The position numbers and the translations under genes are program-made. The notes under the pieces were generated by a model that was given only the letters and a program-made list of their open reading frames with translations, searched no databases and was not told the origin of the DNA. This document shows positions 1 through 9,344 of a stretch of DNA of 33,700 bases, one piece after another. How positions within the stretch are numbered: position 1 is the first letter of the stretch; each line of letters begins with the position of its first letter. Origin of the DNA: Schoenoplectus triqueter (Eukaryota > Streptophyta > Magnoliopsida > Poales > Cyperaceae); contig CAXKVV010000224.1 in NCBI GenBank assembly GCA_964058805.1, positions 1 through 33,700 on the forward strand, read 5' to 3'.

Positions 1-668
1 AAATTGCAAGATCCACACGGCAACTATTTTACTATATTAAGTCTCGTCAGAGGTTCGGCCTAATTAATTGTTATTGTAAAACGGCAACATTTGAGCCTCT
101 TAGCTAACCTAACCAGATATATATCCTACTGATCATTAGAACTCTGGAGATAATTATATCTGGAAAATAATTAAGCACTAACGATGGATAAAAAGATCTA
201 GATGTAATTTTTGATCTGGAACTTCAGTTTTTGTTTATTGGTTTTCCTGATCGGATTTTAGGATGGCAGATCAAAATTTGGCAAATAATAACAATAATAA
301 TAATAATATATGCATCCCATTCACATCACACTTGACCACTTCTTAAATTTGACTCCACTTGAATCGTCGGAAGCGGTCCAAAGTATATATGCCTGTGAGT
401 TGTGACCATCTCATACCCAACTGGGATGGATGCACATTGGTTAGTTCATAAATGCCTAACTAACAAAAATGATATTTTTTTTTCAAATATTACATATTAT
501 TTATTAATCACGTCAGTACATGTGTCATATTTTAGAACTACCTGAAATTTTGGTGTCTGTGCTTTCCAATTAAGAAAACAAAAATTGCCATGCATATTTA
601 TTACATGAGCAAAATGATGTGCCAAAAAAAAGAATTAGAGAATTTTCTCAACAATATATTTTCGTCTC
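1..668. other. AT-rich intergenic DNA, no gene seen
   Basis: No open reading frame, conserved protein fragment or clear repeat is visible. There is a short ATA/AAT-type simple repeat near 288-308. The stretch reads as ordinary plant intergenic DNA. Confidence 0.6.
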
Positions 669-1082
669 CTAGCAAAAAGTTTGTATCCAAAATATTATGA
701 TCTTTTGTTGTACTTTCCATAATAACTTGTCCGCCAACACCAAATTAAGTCCGAAGAAGAAAAGTTGAAGGTAGCCGATTGACTGGGAGCTGTAAAGCAT
801 ATCTCCGTTGAGAAGGACAAGAGGAGATCTGATTCGCTCTCCCAGAAGAAGACAACCACAAAAGCCAACACAGAGTTCGCCGATTCTCTGTGGCGGCACC
901 GACCGTGTCTCCGTGTAGCGACACACATACATAATTACATAATACATATTAGAATGAAATATCAAGATTTTGTTGAAGGAGAGACTGATTAAGATATAAA
1001 GAATATGATAGGAGGCTGAACTCCTTGCTTTAGCAAGATCTGTATATATATATATGAGATGAGTATTAATATAGATACTCAT
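669..1082 (-). other. Unassigned ORF-bearing GC-richer patch
   Basis: Two overlapping minus-strand frames stay open across 770-930, which is less AT-rich than its surroundings, and a TATATATA run lies upstream (about 1041-1055). I recognise no family in either frame. Neither frame shows a domain, signal peptide or splice-defined structure. It could be a small lineage-specific gene, a relic exon or chance, and I would not call it a gene without transcripts. Confidence 0.15.
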
Positions 1083-1660
1083 GACATATAGGAACTAAAC
1101 TCTTCTGACAAAGGATCATATGAACCAAAATGCCACTACGCAATATGAACGTGGCATTTTTTTCTTGGACGGAGATCCACGTTGACTGGCATTTACTTCA
1201 CTTCAATTCAATTTAGTGGTCTCCAGTCTCCACTCTCCACATTGCAAGGCCAAGACATCATTTACATGTAAATGAGGTTGTCAAACCAAAGTACCAAACC
1301 AACCATATTTAAGTTGTAGAAACTGTTGCCTATTGGCTATTGCTGCTAATATTTGAAATTTGCGTCTATTGCGGCTAAGTAAGGCACAGAACAATACGGC
1401 ACATGACATGATGTATTATAATACGGCAGGACATGAAACATCACAAATCTAAAACAATAATTACTGCTTGGCTTTGGTTTGGTACTAGACAGACAGACCC
1501 CTAGAACTAGTCCTAGTACTAGGTAGAGCTGATGACAAGAATGATAATCCGGTCCCAGGTCCAATTTTGTATTTGTTTGTGAATAATATATAAATAAAAA
1601 TACAAGGAAAATGATGGACTGACTGACTGTTGGAGCTCTATGTGTCAATGTCTCTCTTTC
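1083..1660. other. Intergenic DNA with one small perfect inverted repeat
   Basis: No gene is seen. AAAATGCCAC at 1127-1136 is the exact reverse complement of GTGGCATTTT at 1151-1160, giving a 10-bp stem with a 14-nt loop. It may be the trace of a tiny inverted-repeat element. A minus-strand open frame at 1346-1648 has no recognisable content. Confidence 0.4.
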
Positions 1661-1671
1661 TTTCAGTTACT

Positions 1672-1720
1672 AGGCCCAAATGTATTTTGGTTTCTACTTG
1701 TGCTTTGGGCCTTTTGGGCC
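1672..1720. promoter_or_regulatory. Cluster of site II (TGGGCY-type) elements
   Basis: AGGCCCAAA at 1672-1680 and two GGGCC-containing blocks at 1704-1720 (TTTGGGCC, TTTTGGGCC) lie within 50 bp. In plants, TGGGCC/TGGGCT site II elements are common in proximal promoters of housekeeping genes. Here they precede an exon-like stretch (1868-1969) but no intact gene, so they may be the surviving promoter of a truncated or duplicated gene. Function is inferred from motif density only. Confidence 0.3.
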
Positions 1721-1867
1721 GAGCGCTGCCGATTGCCGCTCTCTTCGCGACGCATCTCATTAACATTCTCCTCGGCGTGCAAGCGAATGAGCGATGCGCC
1801 AATGGCCATGCGACCAGTATTTGTTCTTGGCCTTGGTATTTAACTGTCGCCTCTCTCTCCAAAACAG

Positions 1868-1969
1868 GAGACTGAAGATGCTCCAGCTGATTCGGAGAAG
1901 GCTGCCACAGTAGTGCGGTCAGGGGCCAAACTACCAACGTTTGATCATGTCCAGTTTCTCATCTCCTCT
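1868..1969 (+). pseudogene. Exon-like relic, 34 codons, family unknown
   Basis: The stretch is flanked by a plausible acceptor (CCAAAACAG, ending 1867) and a good donor (TCT|GTAAGC, at 1970). It is open in one frame for 34 codons and phase 0 at both ends. The peptide begins ETEDAPADSEKAATVV and continues with a KLPTFDHVQF-like segment: acidic first, then hydrophobic. No partner exon with matching phase is evident. An ATG-rich stretch at 1788-1841 lies too close upstream for a normal intron. I do not recognise the family. It is probably a captured or orphaned gene fragment, with chance as the alternative. Confidence 0.25.
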
Positions 1970-1984
1970 GTAAGCTCAGTTATA

Positions 1985-2175
1985 GGTTCGTATCAATATT
2001 AAATTATAGATTCAGATCAATATCAAATTCTAAGTTTAGATCAATACAAAAAACTAGGTTCAGATCAATATCAAATTCTAAGTTCAGAGGGAAGGCGTCA
2101 CTCCCAGTGACGCACAGAGGGAAAGCGCCAGTGAGAGTGACACATTTGCTGTGCGCCAATACCAGTGGCGCACTG
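1985..2175. repeat. Short tandem units followed by perfect hairpins
   Basis: About four imperfect copies of a ~25-bp unit (core TTCAGATCAATATCAAATTC) run from 1985 to 2085. Two perfect 8-bp-stem hairpins follow: GCGTCACT-ccc-AGTGACGC at 2095-2113 and GTGCGCCA-n7-TGGCGCAC at 2151-2173. Between them lies an imperfect GCGCCAGTGAGAGTGACAC. Subterminal repeats next to GC-rich hairpins are typical of DNA-transposon ends, but no matching second end was found. Confidence 0.4.
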
Positions 2176-2429
2176 CCATTTTTATTTTTAAAATTTGACA
2201 ATTTCGGTTATTATTATTATTAATAATATAATTTAACTTATTATTATATTAAAAAAAATCGGTGCAAACTAAGCCTACTTTAATATTCCACCAAAAAACC
2301 AGACATCACCAGCAAAACATGACTAATGGACCTCTACCATGTCTCTCCTAGTTTTTAAACTCAACGCAGCTCAAAACTACGAACTTGGAAGTCCAATTTT
2401 TGCTGCATCTTGTATGGATTTTGAGATAG

Positions 2430-4084
2430 TCATTTGCTCTTGCGGCTGTTATTGTAGTCATCAATGAGCCTCTCCACGTCCTTCCAGAAAAGACCCTCCA
2501 CCAGTTCCCCATCCTTGGTAAACCTAAAAAAAAAAAACAAAACAAAGATAATGAATAAATATATAAATAAATTATAAATGAATAGTCGTTATTTGGTCAA
2601 AAGATTAGCATATCTGTCAGACTCAGATTCATGTCCTAAACTGCATCCAGTATTACTGATCTGAGATAATGATTTAGGGTTTGACCTTTCATGGTCCAGC
2701 TAAGATAATATTGCAAGAAAAAAGGGGAGAAAAAAGAAAAGAGAGAGACAGCGAACAGTTTAATGGGCAATATAACTTGTACCATTTGGTGACAGACTTG
2801 GTAAGATACACTGTCTTGTTAGCAGAGATGGATTTGGGATCAGCACTTGCTATGGTCAGAGTGTACATATCAGAGAACCGAGGCAGCTTAGACGAGACAA
2901 CAAGCCCAGTAGTGCTGAAAGAATCCTGTTTTCATTCATAACAAAATAAAGCCAGAAAATATCAGCCCAATAAATTATTGTACGTTCCTTTTTGGTCCAT
3001 TTGTATGACATAGTTTTTGCAAAACAAAACCCAAATCATAACAGAGATTTGAAAATTGACACCCACCATTGCTCACCACAGCTAAACCAAATGCTAGAAG
3101 TAACTCTCTTTTATATTCTTAGATGTCAGAATCCAACAATAAGATCATTGCTTAATTTTACTTCAATTTGCAAACACAGAGAATTGGATACCAAAGGATG
3201 AAATAGTCAAAATAAGAAAATGACTACCATCATATCTTTTACCACAGTAAAGCACTGATACAGTAAGAATGGAAGCACAAGAATCTTACAGCTGGAGGGT
3301 AGGTGAAAAGAATGGCATTCTTTTCCTTGATGTAGCTTATTAAGTGCAACAGCAAGTTAAATGCTACATACGTGAGCTAGAAATGCAATAGTCAAGGTTT
3401 GCCAGTTCAAAAGTAAAAAAAAAAAAAAAAGAAGAAGAAGAAGAAGAAAGAACTCAATCAATAAATCGATACCATTCCCTCAAAAAATAATTAGCACCTT
3501 CATAAGCAATTGAGCCCCCAATGAACTAACTTTGCATCAATTAATGCTTGATTGAGCAAGTATAAAATAAGTACAACTCCATTTTGCACATATTTACCCA
3601 AAGTAAAAGATTATATGAGTTATGACAAAGTTGAAGTAGGAAAGGTAAATGGAACTAAAAAGGATATGAGATTATGCATCCAATAAGAAAATTTCTGTTC
3701 TCTGGGAACTTCTTATTGTAGAACTGAGCAAGCAAAGCTATGCCGATAACAACAGCACCTATAATAAGCCTAAGATCACTCAATCTCACATCTTCTGGGT
3801 ATCCCTTACCCTTCACAACCTTAGAAAATTATAAGGAACAATAATAAGAAGAAAGAATCAATATGAAGCAGATAAAGAGTTTTGGATCGGCGGAGGCAAC
3901 GAAACCCAAATCCTAGATATACTTATGATTAGAGTTCCTGAAGGGATTTGAACCGCAGAGGGGAGGAAAGAGGGGAAGAAAGAGAGAGCACCTGAGTTAC
4001 GGATTCGTCGAGGAGATGCTTGATGGAGTGGGGATCAAGGAGGTTGGCCTTCTTTGGATTCATAGTGGTGCTGTTGCTCGCCAT
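2430..4084 (-). CDS. SPCS2: Signal peptidase complex subunit 2 (SPCS2/SPC25), complete, 5 exons
   Basis: This is the non-catalytic subunit of the ER signal peptidase complex, which helps hold the complex together and contacts the translocon side. Coding exons on the minus strand are 4084-3992, 3819-3668, 3371-3290, 2925-2783 and 2523-2430. They join in frame to 187 residues, close to the family length. Recognisable segments are NPKKANLLDPHSIKHLLDES at the N-terminus, a first membrane helix at about residues 48-65, QFYNKKFPENR in the short loop, a second helix at about 75-96, YIKEKNAILFTYPP, then SSKLPRFSDMYTLTIASADP and the C-terminal VEGLFWKDVERLIDDYN. The start is the first ATG of exon 1 and gives the expected short hydrophilic N-terminus. 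Introns 1, 3 and 4 are GT-AG, while intron 2 is AT-AC. The 3' UTR probably runs to about 2200. There is no sign of decay. Confidence 0.95.
3372..3667 (-). other. U12-type AT-AC intron (SPCS2 intron 2)
   Basis: The minus-strand donor reads TC|ATATCCTTTTT, an exact match to the U12 5' splice-site consensus ATATCCTT. The acceptor reads CTCAC|GTATG, so the intron ends in AC. The branch-like sequence CCTTGAC has its A at 3392, 20 nt from the intron end, against the U12 consensus TTCCTTRAC. The phase (two bases before, one after) restores the frame to I-S-Y-V. No GT donor lies between the conserved FLIG codons and an in-frame TAG at 3657-3655. Using the AG eight bases upstream of the junction shifts into a stop. 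The intron also contains a poly-pyrimidine (TTC)n/T tract at about 3417-3447. Confidence 0.85.
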
Positions 4085-4180
4085 TTTCCCCCAATTTTCT
4101 CACACTTCTTACGTTCTTTTAATTGAAGCGCGAGCGGGTTCTCTCTCCTCTTCACGATCTAATTCTAAGTTCGAGGAGCG

Positions 4181-4213
4181 GAGGAGGAGGAGGAGGAGGA
4201 GGAGGAGGAGGAG
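4181..4213 (+). repeat. (GGA)n microsatellite, 11 units
   Basis: There are eleven uninterrupted GAG/GGA triplets, about 100 bp upstream of the SPCS2 start codon and therefore in its 5' UTR or core promoter (CTC/TCC on the coding strand). CT-rich leaders are common in plant housekeeping genes. ATGTCAG follows twice in tandem (4213-4226). Confidence 0.85.
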
Positions 4214-4231
4214 ATGTCAGATGTCAGATGT

Positions 4232-4889
4232 GTTTACCTTTACAGCTTTACGGCTTTACCCCAATTGGATTGGATTGCTTATATTTGCATAGATACCTAC
4301 TTACTTTGTAAAATAATGTCCGTCCGATTAAGAGTGGACGGTGGATCCATGCTATGCTCTGCCAATTCCACAAAACGATTACCAGCCCGAAGAACAAATA
4401 TATTATGTAATGCACATGCACCCGAATGAAAATGTCATAGAAACGGGCGTACAAACTTACATTTACACGTCCGATCGTATTCCATTTATATCCGAAAATT
4501 TATATACGAATCTTCATATTTAAATATACGGATGAAAACTCATATAGATATATTTTTAATATTAATTATTTATATTCGAATATTAAATATATATAATATA
4601 TTATTTAATATATATCATAAAAAATCATAATATTCTTTAAATTAATATTTTAATATTTTTTAAAATTAACAATATAATTTTAGTTAAATAATAGTATTAA
4701 AACCTTATTTTATTAAATATTTTGGTATATATTCAGAATATTGTGATTTTTATATGTTTTTGACAATATATACACATTATCTATATATCCGTATTTAAAA
4801 TTATCTATATGTATATTTGTTACACTTAATAATTTCTTTTATATTTTTATTATTTTGCAAAACTTACTTAAATTTAACAAATCTTTTGA
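4232..4889. other. AT-rich intergenic DNA, no gene
   Basis: The stretch is very AT-rich, with repeated TATATCCG/TACGGAT-like phrases at 4478-4545 and similar phrases in the opposite sense at about 6225-6310. This hints that the LTR-like sequence between them landed inside an older AT-rich element. No coding signal is visible. Confidence 0.4.
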
Positions 4890-5960
4890 GTTATTTTGTA
4901 GGATCCTATGGAGACTTCACAAATTGATCAATATCAAGTCTGCTGCAGATGGCTAGAAAAAGTTAAGTGAAGATATATCATATATATGTAAGATTTAATT
5001 CAAATTTTTAAGGTTCTTCATAAAATTTATAAGGAAAGATTTCTACCTCAGTGAACTGTTATAACGGTTCCTAAACCGTTATAATATTTTATTATGTACA
5101 CTCTCAAAAATTTTAACCTCACTGAAGACAGAAATATCAAAAAATTGGCAGAGAAAATCATTATTTAACATTTCATCAATCGTTAAATAATTTGAGACGT
5201 TATAACGTTTCAGTTTTGTGATGATAGCATTGTCAGATAATAAGTCAACGCAGTCAAACTTGATCAAAATATTGCAATGTTTTGTAAAGTGTTACATCGT
5301 TACACCCAAATGTTATAACGGTTCATTTCAAGTCTTTTCAAACTGTTGTAACGTTATCTGATAAGAATATTCTTGATCAAATCAAGATCAAGAATAAGAA
5401 CCGTTATAACAGTTCAGTAACTATTATAACGATTTTCTGTGCAAGAATTCAGACTATTGTCTGCTCTTGAGTTATATATATTGAGTTGCTTCAAGATTTT
5501 TAAACTGACAAAAAGTGATTAAATTTTCATTACTCCTAGCAACCTGAGCACTCATACATAAAATATTAAAAGAGCACTTATACTCTCCTTGCAAATACAA
5601 GAACCTAAGCTTTTGAATTAACCATATCTAGAGTTTCTTATAATTCTACATTGTGATCTTTGAGTTTAGGCTCAATTTTATTCTCAGGTTTCAGCTGATT
5701 TTTCTGAGCCTCGTGTGCTCCTTGTTGTCTTTATTTTTGTAGAGTTTTTAGTTTTTTTGTACTTATTTTTGTGAAGAAACTAAAGTTTATAAAACTATAA
5801 AACATTCTTTTATGTAATAAAGCGGCGTTCCATTAGTGGAACAAGACCCGAAAACGTAGGTTTTATAACCAAACTCCGTTAACATTCCGCTTCTTCTTTA
5901 CTTTTCAGCATTTGTATCTTGTTTTCTTCATATTCCAAACTTTTACTAAGTTACATTTCT
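4890..5960 (+). mobile_element. Probable solo LTR, copia-like, boundaries uncertain
   Basis: Features are in LTR order: repeated palindromes in a U3-like part (5053-5434), a TATA-like GTTATATATA at about 5471, polyadenylation-type AATAAA near 5817, then AACGTAGG...ATAACC...CCGTTAACATTCCGC (5854-5890), resembling the conserved end block of plant Ty1/copia LTRs. No gag or pol coding sequence and no second copy are present in the window, so it would be a solo LTR. I could not fix a TG...CA pair or a target duplication, so the limits are approximate. It could also be a non-autonomous fragment. Confidence 0.45.
5053..5434. repeat. Cluster of GTTATAAC palindromes
   Basis: Copies: GAACTGTTATAACGGTTC 5053-5070, its exact reverse complement GAACCGTTATAACAGTTC at 5398-5415, ACGTTATAACGT 5197-5208, AATGTTATAACGGTTC 5309-5324, AACTGTTGTAACGTTATC 5341-5358 and AACTATTATAACGATT 5419-5434, plus a half copy at 5073-5083. 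Each pairs AACNG/CNGTT half-sites, which in plants are MYB (and MSA-type AACGG) core sites, head to head around TATA. A regulatory role is inferred; the repeats themselves are plain. Confidence 0.8.
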
Positions 5961-6769
5961 TAATCATTGTTCTACATCAATTGCTAATTTAAGCAATTCA
6001 TATTTGGCCGAATTCTCTTTGCATATTTATATTTTATTTGCATCAAATATTTGACTCTATTTGAGCATTCTTTCTTTATCCTTTTTTCAATCAAATTTTG
6101 TAAAAGACATATAGAAAATTAAATAGTCACCAACTCGGTTTCATACTTTGAATTACTTAAACTTATAAAAACTTTAATTCTTGATGAATACCACCTCAAA
6201 CTATCATAAAATATCAATATTTATACCCGTATTTATATTCATATCCATATATTAATATCTAAAAAACTAAAATAAATACGAATATAATTTTAACCGCTAT
6301 CTAACCGTATCTGAATTCTTTGCACACAACCATACATGAACTTGCGGATCCAACCATCCAATTAATTAATTGATTTGACCCTTTAAGTAAATTAGTCTGA
6401 TGCCCACGCCTTGTGGACTGTGGTGGGGAAATAAAATTAATAAATTAATAATAAAAAAATACAAATTTTGATACAAAATTATCTTCTAATAGCACTCTTT
6501 CACAAATTTTGATACAAAATTTTTGAATACTCCTAGCATTCTTTCACAATTAAAACTGACAGAAACTTTTCTTTTAATTGTCAATATTTATTTGATATGT
6601 TCATACACTCTCACTAAAAAAAATAAACAATTATTATTCGATCCGAATCGAGTTACGAGCCGAGCCGAGCCAACTCAAACTCAGCTCATTTAACTATCGA
6701 GTTAGATTAGCTCGAGGCCGAATCGAGACCTCACTGAACCATAAATCCGAGATTTTTTGTACAGGCTAG
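5961..6769. other. AT-rich intergenic DNA, no gene
   Basis: No coding signal is seen. A small GAGTTACGAGCCGAGCCGAG-type block near 6650-6670 resembles phrases common in plant repeats. Otherwise the stretch is simple AT-rich sequence. Confidence 0.5.
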
Positions 6770-6862
6770 TTTTCTCTACGCCACACCATTTTCAATATTA
6801 GTGGTAATGCGAAAACACTGTGGTCAGTAAGCCAGGCACATGCTTCGGTTGGTACTCTGAAT

Positions 6863-6970
6863 ATGAACGCTAGATATTATTACTCGCATCTCTACCTGCA
6901 GGCTTTAGCCTTTTTCATGACCATATTCTTCGTCCTGGTGCTGTTTGTTGCATCAAATAAACCAACCTAA
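6863..6970 (+). CDS. Hypothetical 35-codon ORF with one membrane helix
   Basis: This frame is open from 6770, with its first ATG at 6863 and TAA at 6968-6970. The peptide starts MNARYYYSHLYLQ, followed by a strongly hydrophobic stretch (ALAFFMTIFFVLVLFVA) and SNKPT. No homologue is recognised. Small hydrophobic ORFs arise easily in T-rich DNA, so this is weak. The minus strand offers an alternative short open frame over the same bases. Confidence 0.15.
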   Translation: MNARYYYSHLYLQALAFFMTIFFVLVLFVASNKPT

Positions 6971-6973
6971 AGA

Positions 6974-6974
<1 letters not shown>

Positions 6975-7014
<40 letters not shown>

Positions 7015-7036
7015 AAAATAAATAAATAAAAATAAA
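6975..7036 (+). repeat. (AAT)n/(AAAT)n microsatellite
   Basis: This is an imperfect AAT array grading into AAAT units, of a typical intergenic type. Confidence 0.85.
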
Positions 7037-8751
7037 TGATACTTCTTTTTGCAAAATAAAAGTTGCAAAACAATAATCCTTACCACCTTCATGCATCGAG
7101 GCTATCAGATCCATTGCTAAAGCTACCCTGAAAAGTTATTGCCACTTGTAGAATAGTGAAAATATACAAACGATATTCAGTGCTTGAGCTAAAATGCTTC
7201 CAGTTTAATAATGATTTAAAAAGATAACGATATGTGGAAAATCCTCTGGTTTGTAACGGTGATATTTATTTATGCAACTTTACTATCGAATCAACCACAG
7301 TTGTTAAATGTAATGCTGATCTCATATCCATTTCGGTATTTTCATCCAAATAATTGATGCCTTGCGTATCTTCTCAGGACAGCTGCCTCCAGGCATCAGA
7401 CATGTCACATATCTTCATGTTTAGAGGTGAAAAAAAATAATATTTTCATTTTAAATGATTTTCATTTATTCTGTCATAAGATCTTATACATTTCGATTCT
7501 AAAAATAGAATTATGCATGCTATATTGTTTGAACTACAACTTTGATCAACTTCTGTGTAGTGTAGGCACCTTCCACAAAAACTCTTGAGACATGTTATGG
7601 AAAGATGGGAAGAATCCCAGAGCCAGAAGGTCAATTTTCTTTTCCAAAGCAAATAAACTCCGGCTACAAATTCACTCATGCTACATATCATGTCAATTTA
7701 TTCATGTCGAGAAAGATACCGTTTTTGTTTGCCAAGATGAATATTTGTTAACCACCTAAAATCAATTAGCAGAGTATCAGAAACAACTAGTGTTATTGGT
7801 GTGTTACCTGTAAATCGGCGCAAGCTACCCTTTTCTCAAAATAAATTGTTATTAGCCAATTAAATGGCTTTCACTTTCAAAAAAGGTTGTACCTGTACAC
7901 TCTGTACTGTTGCAACCGACTAAAAGAACCAGCAATTACCTAATGATACAAAGTTAATTTTATCCTCAGCCTGGTCCCATGAATATGAGAAATGAGATAT
8001 GAAATGAAAATTGTGAATGGAATATCAACTTATTTTCCGTCAGCTTTTTTTCCTTGGAGATCCTTTCAATTAGATACAAGTATTTTCAAACAGTTTATAT
8101 CATATATAATTTTTTTTTGTGGAAAATTTCATGCTAAAAATGATATTCTGTAAAAAGTAATCATATCTAATGAATCCTGCTCTAATGCAACGGAAGTCTT
8201 TACAATTTTATATAGAGGAAGGAGAGGAGAGGATTTCAGCTCCCCGGTCCCTCAAATAAAAGTGAATAATTTTTATAAACTCCATATCCAAAAAACTACA
8301 TTTTCAGTTAGGTTTGCATGGAAATTTGACAATGTATGCCACTTATTTTGCCTGAAGAATAAGAACACAACTCAATTGCATTGCATGGGATCAGAATCAT
8401 CCAGCCTGGTACTGACACTGATATACAACCAAAAGGAATAAATATTATTAAGCAACAGATTTGTGGCATTAACCACATCACTGGACTATTGAATGCATTC
8501 TATCTAACACAGAATTACAGAACTATCAAAACCAAGCAAAAGCTAAATCATACCAACTGAGCCAAAATCATATGAATTCTTTACATGATTTGATCCTTAC
8601 GAAGTTCACATGAAAACACTACGAATCTTTATACAGATCTCAGTAAGGACTAACCTGAAGGATTTATTTGATCCACCAAAAAATTACCCTTGATTACAAG
8701 ATCTACCATCCAGCGTGGGAGAACAAAAATTAGGAAAAAGAATTCTGGAGA
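7037..8751. other. No supportable gene; 3' flank of the 8752-9234 gene
   Basis: Several short minus-strand open frames occur (for example 7446-7691) and one piece near 7090-7130 looks like a terminal exon. None has a recognised family or a consistent exon chain. The part next to 8751 is probably 3' UTR of the Pro-rich membrane protein gene. Confidence 0.4.
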
Positions 8752-9234
8752 TCACATCAACTGATCGGAAGATTCAGGATCCCTTTCTCTAAGCAGCCTC
8801 TCAATTCTCCCCAATTGCCATCGTTTGATCGCCAGAAATGCCAGAAACACAAATTGCATGGCGCCAGCTATAATTGCGAACAAAATCCCGAGCCTTTTCC
8901 CCAGATCCTTTTGGTGTTTGTTCGGGGCGCTCGGAGGAAGGGGATTTAGCACAGTATCCTTTGACGGAGGAGTAGGTCTTACGAAAGAGGTAGGAAGCGG
9001 CGGAGGGGGATGTGGGGCATGGCTCCTGAAAGGGCTTGTAGTATGTGGCTTTTTAGATAGGGCAGGGGAAGGGGAAGGGGAAGGGGAAGGGGATTTCGAT
9101 GGGGATGGGGATGGGGCTGGGAAGTGAGAAGAGGCGAGAGACGGGGAGGGGAGAGGGAGGAGCAGTGTTAGGGTTAGTAGGGATAGTAGGAGGTTGGGGA
9201 TGGCGATGGGGATGGGGTTAGGGTTTGTCGCCAT
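8752..9234 (-). CDS. Secretory Pro/Ser-rich single-pass membrane protein, 160 aa
   Basis: Order of parts: a signal peptide at about residues 1-35 (long Leu-rich core ending SPSLASS); a Pro/Ser-rich stretch at about 36-100 with SPSPSP and PPPPLP runs, likely hydroxyproline O-glycosylated as in arabinogalactan/extensin-like proteins; a basic linker KDLGKR; a membrane helix at about 113-136 (LGILFAIIAGAMQFVFLAFL); and a short basic cytosolic tail with KRWQLGRIERLLRER. Plants have a family of small Pro-rich proteins ending in this type of helix plus KR-x-QL tail, with no assigned function known to me. The start is the first ATG of the frame and is followed at once by the signal peptide. The gene is intronless. 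The CT/GA bias that makes the plus strand open at 8825-9127 is a by-product of the Pro codons. It probably acts at the plasma membrane or cell-wall interface. Confidence 0.75.
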   Translation of the reverse strand: MATNPNPIPIAIPNLLLSLLTLTLLLPLPSPSLASSHFPAPSPSPSKSPSPSPSPSPALSKKPHTTSPFRSHAPHPPPPLPTSFVRPTPPSKDTVLNPLPPSAPNKHQKDLGKRLGILFAIIAGAMQFVFLAFLAIKRWQLGRIERLLRERDPESSDQLM

Positions 9235-9344
9235 TAGAGCACATAATGGTTAATGGGAGGAGAGGGAGTGAGAGAAGGGAGGATTCCAGTGATGGAGACT
9301 GAAGAGCGGAGACGGGAGAGGATTCCAGTGGCCATCACACATGC

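Noticed and set aside
7085..7400. Minus-strand exon-like pieces (a TTTTCAG acceptor before a short Ser/Asn/Asp-rich end, and an open 35-codon stretch near 7280-7385)
   Set aside because: No recognised family, no consistent chain of splice sites and phases, and the lengths are compatible with chance.
7446..7691. 81-codon minus-strand ORF
   Set aside because: Composition is unremarkable, no domain is visible, and it lies in presumed 3' flanking DNA.
8825..9127. Plus-strand Gly-rich ORF
   Set aside because: It is the antisense of the Pro/Ser codons of the 8752-9234 gene, an artefact of its base bias.
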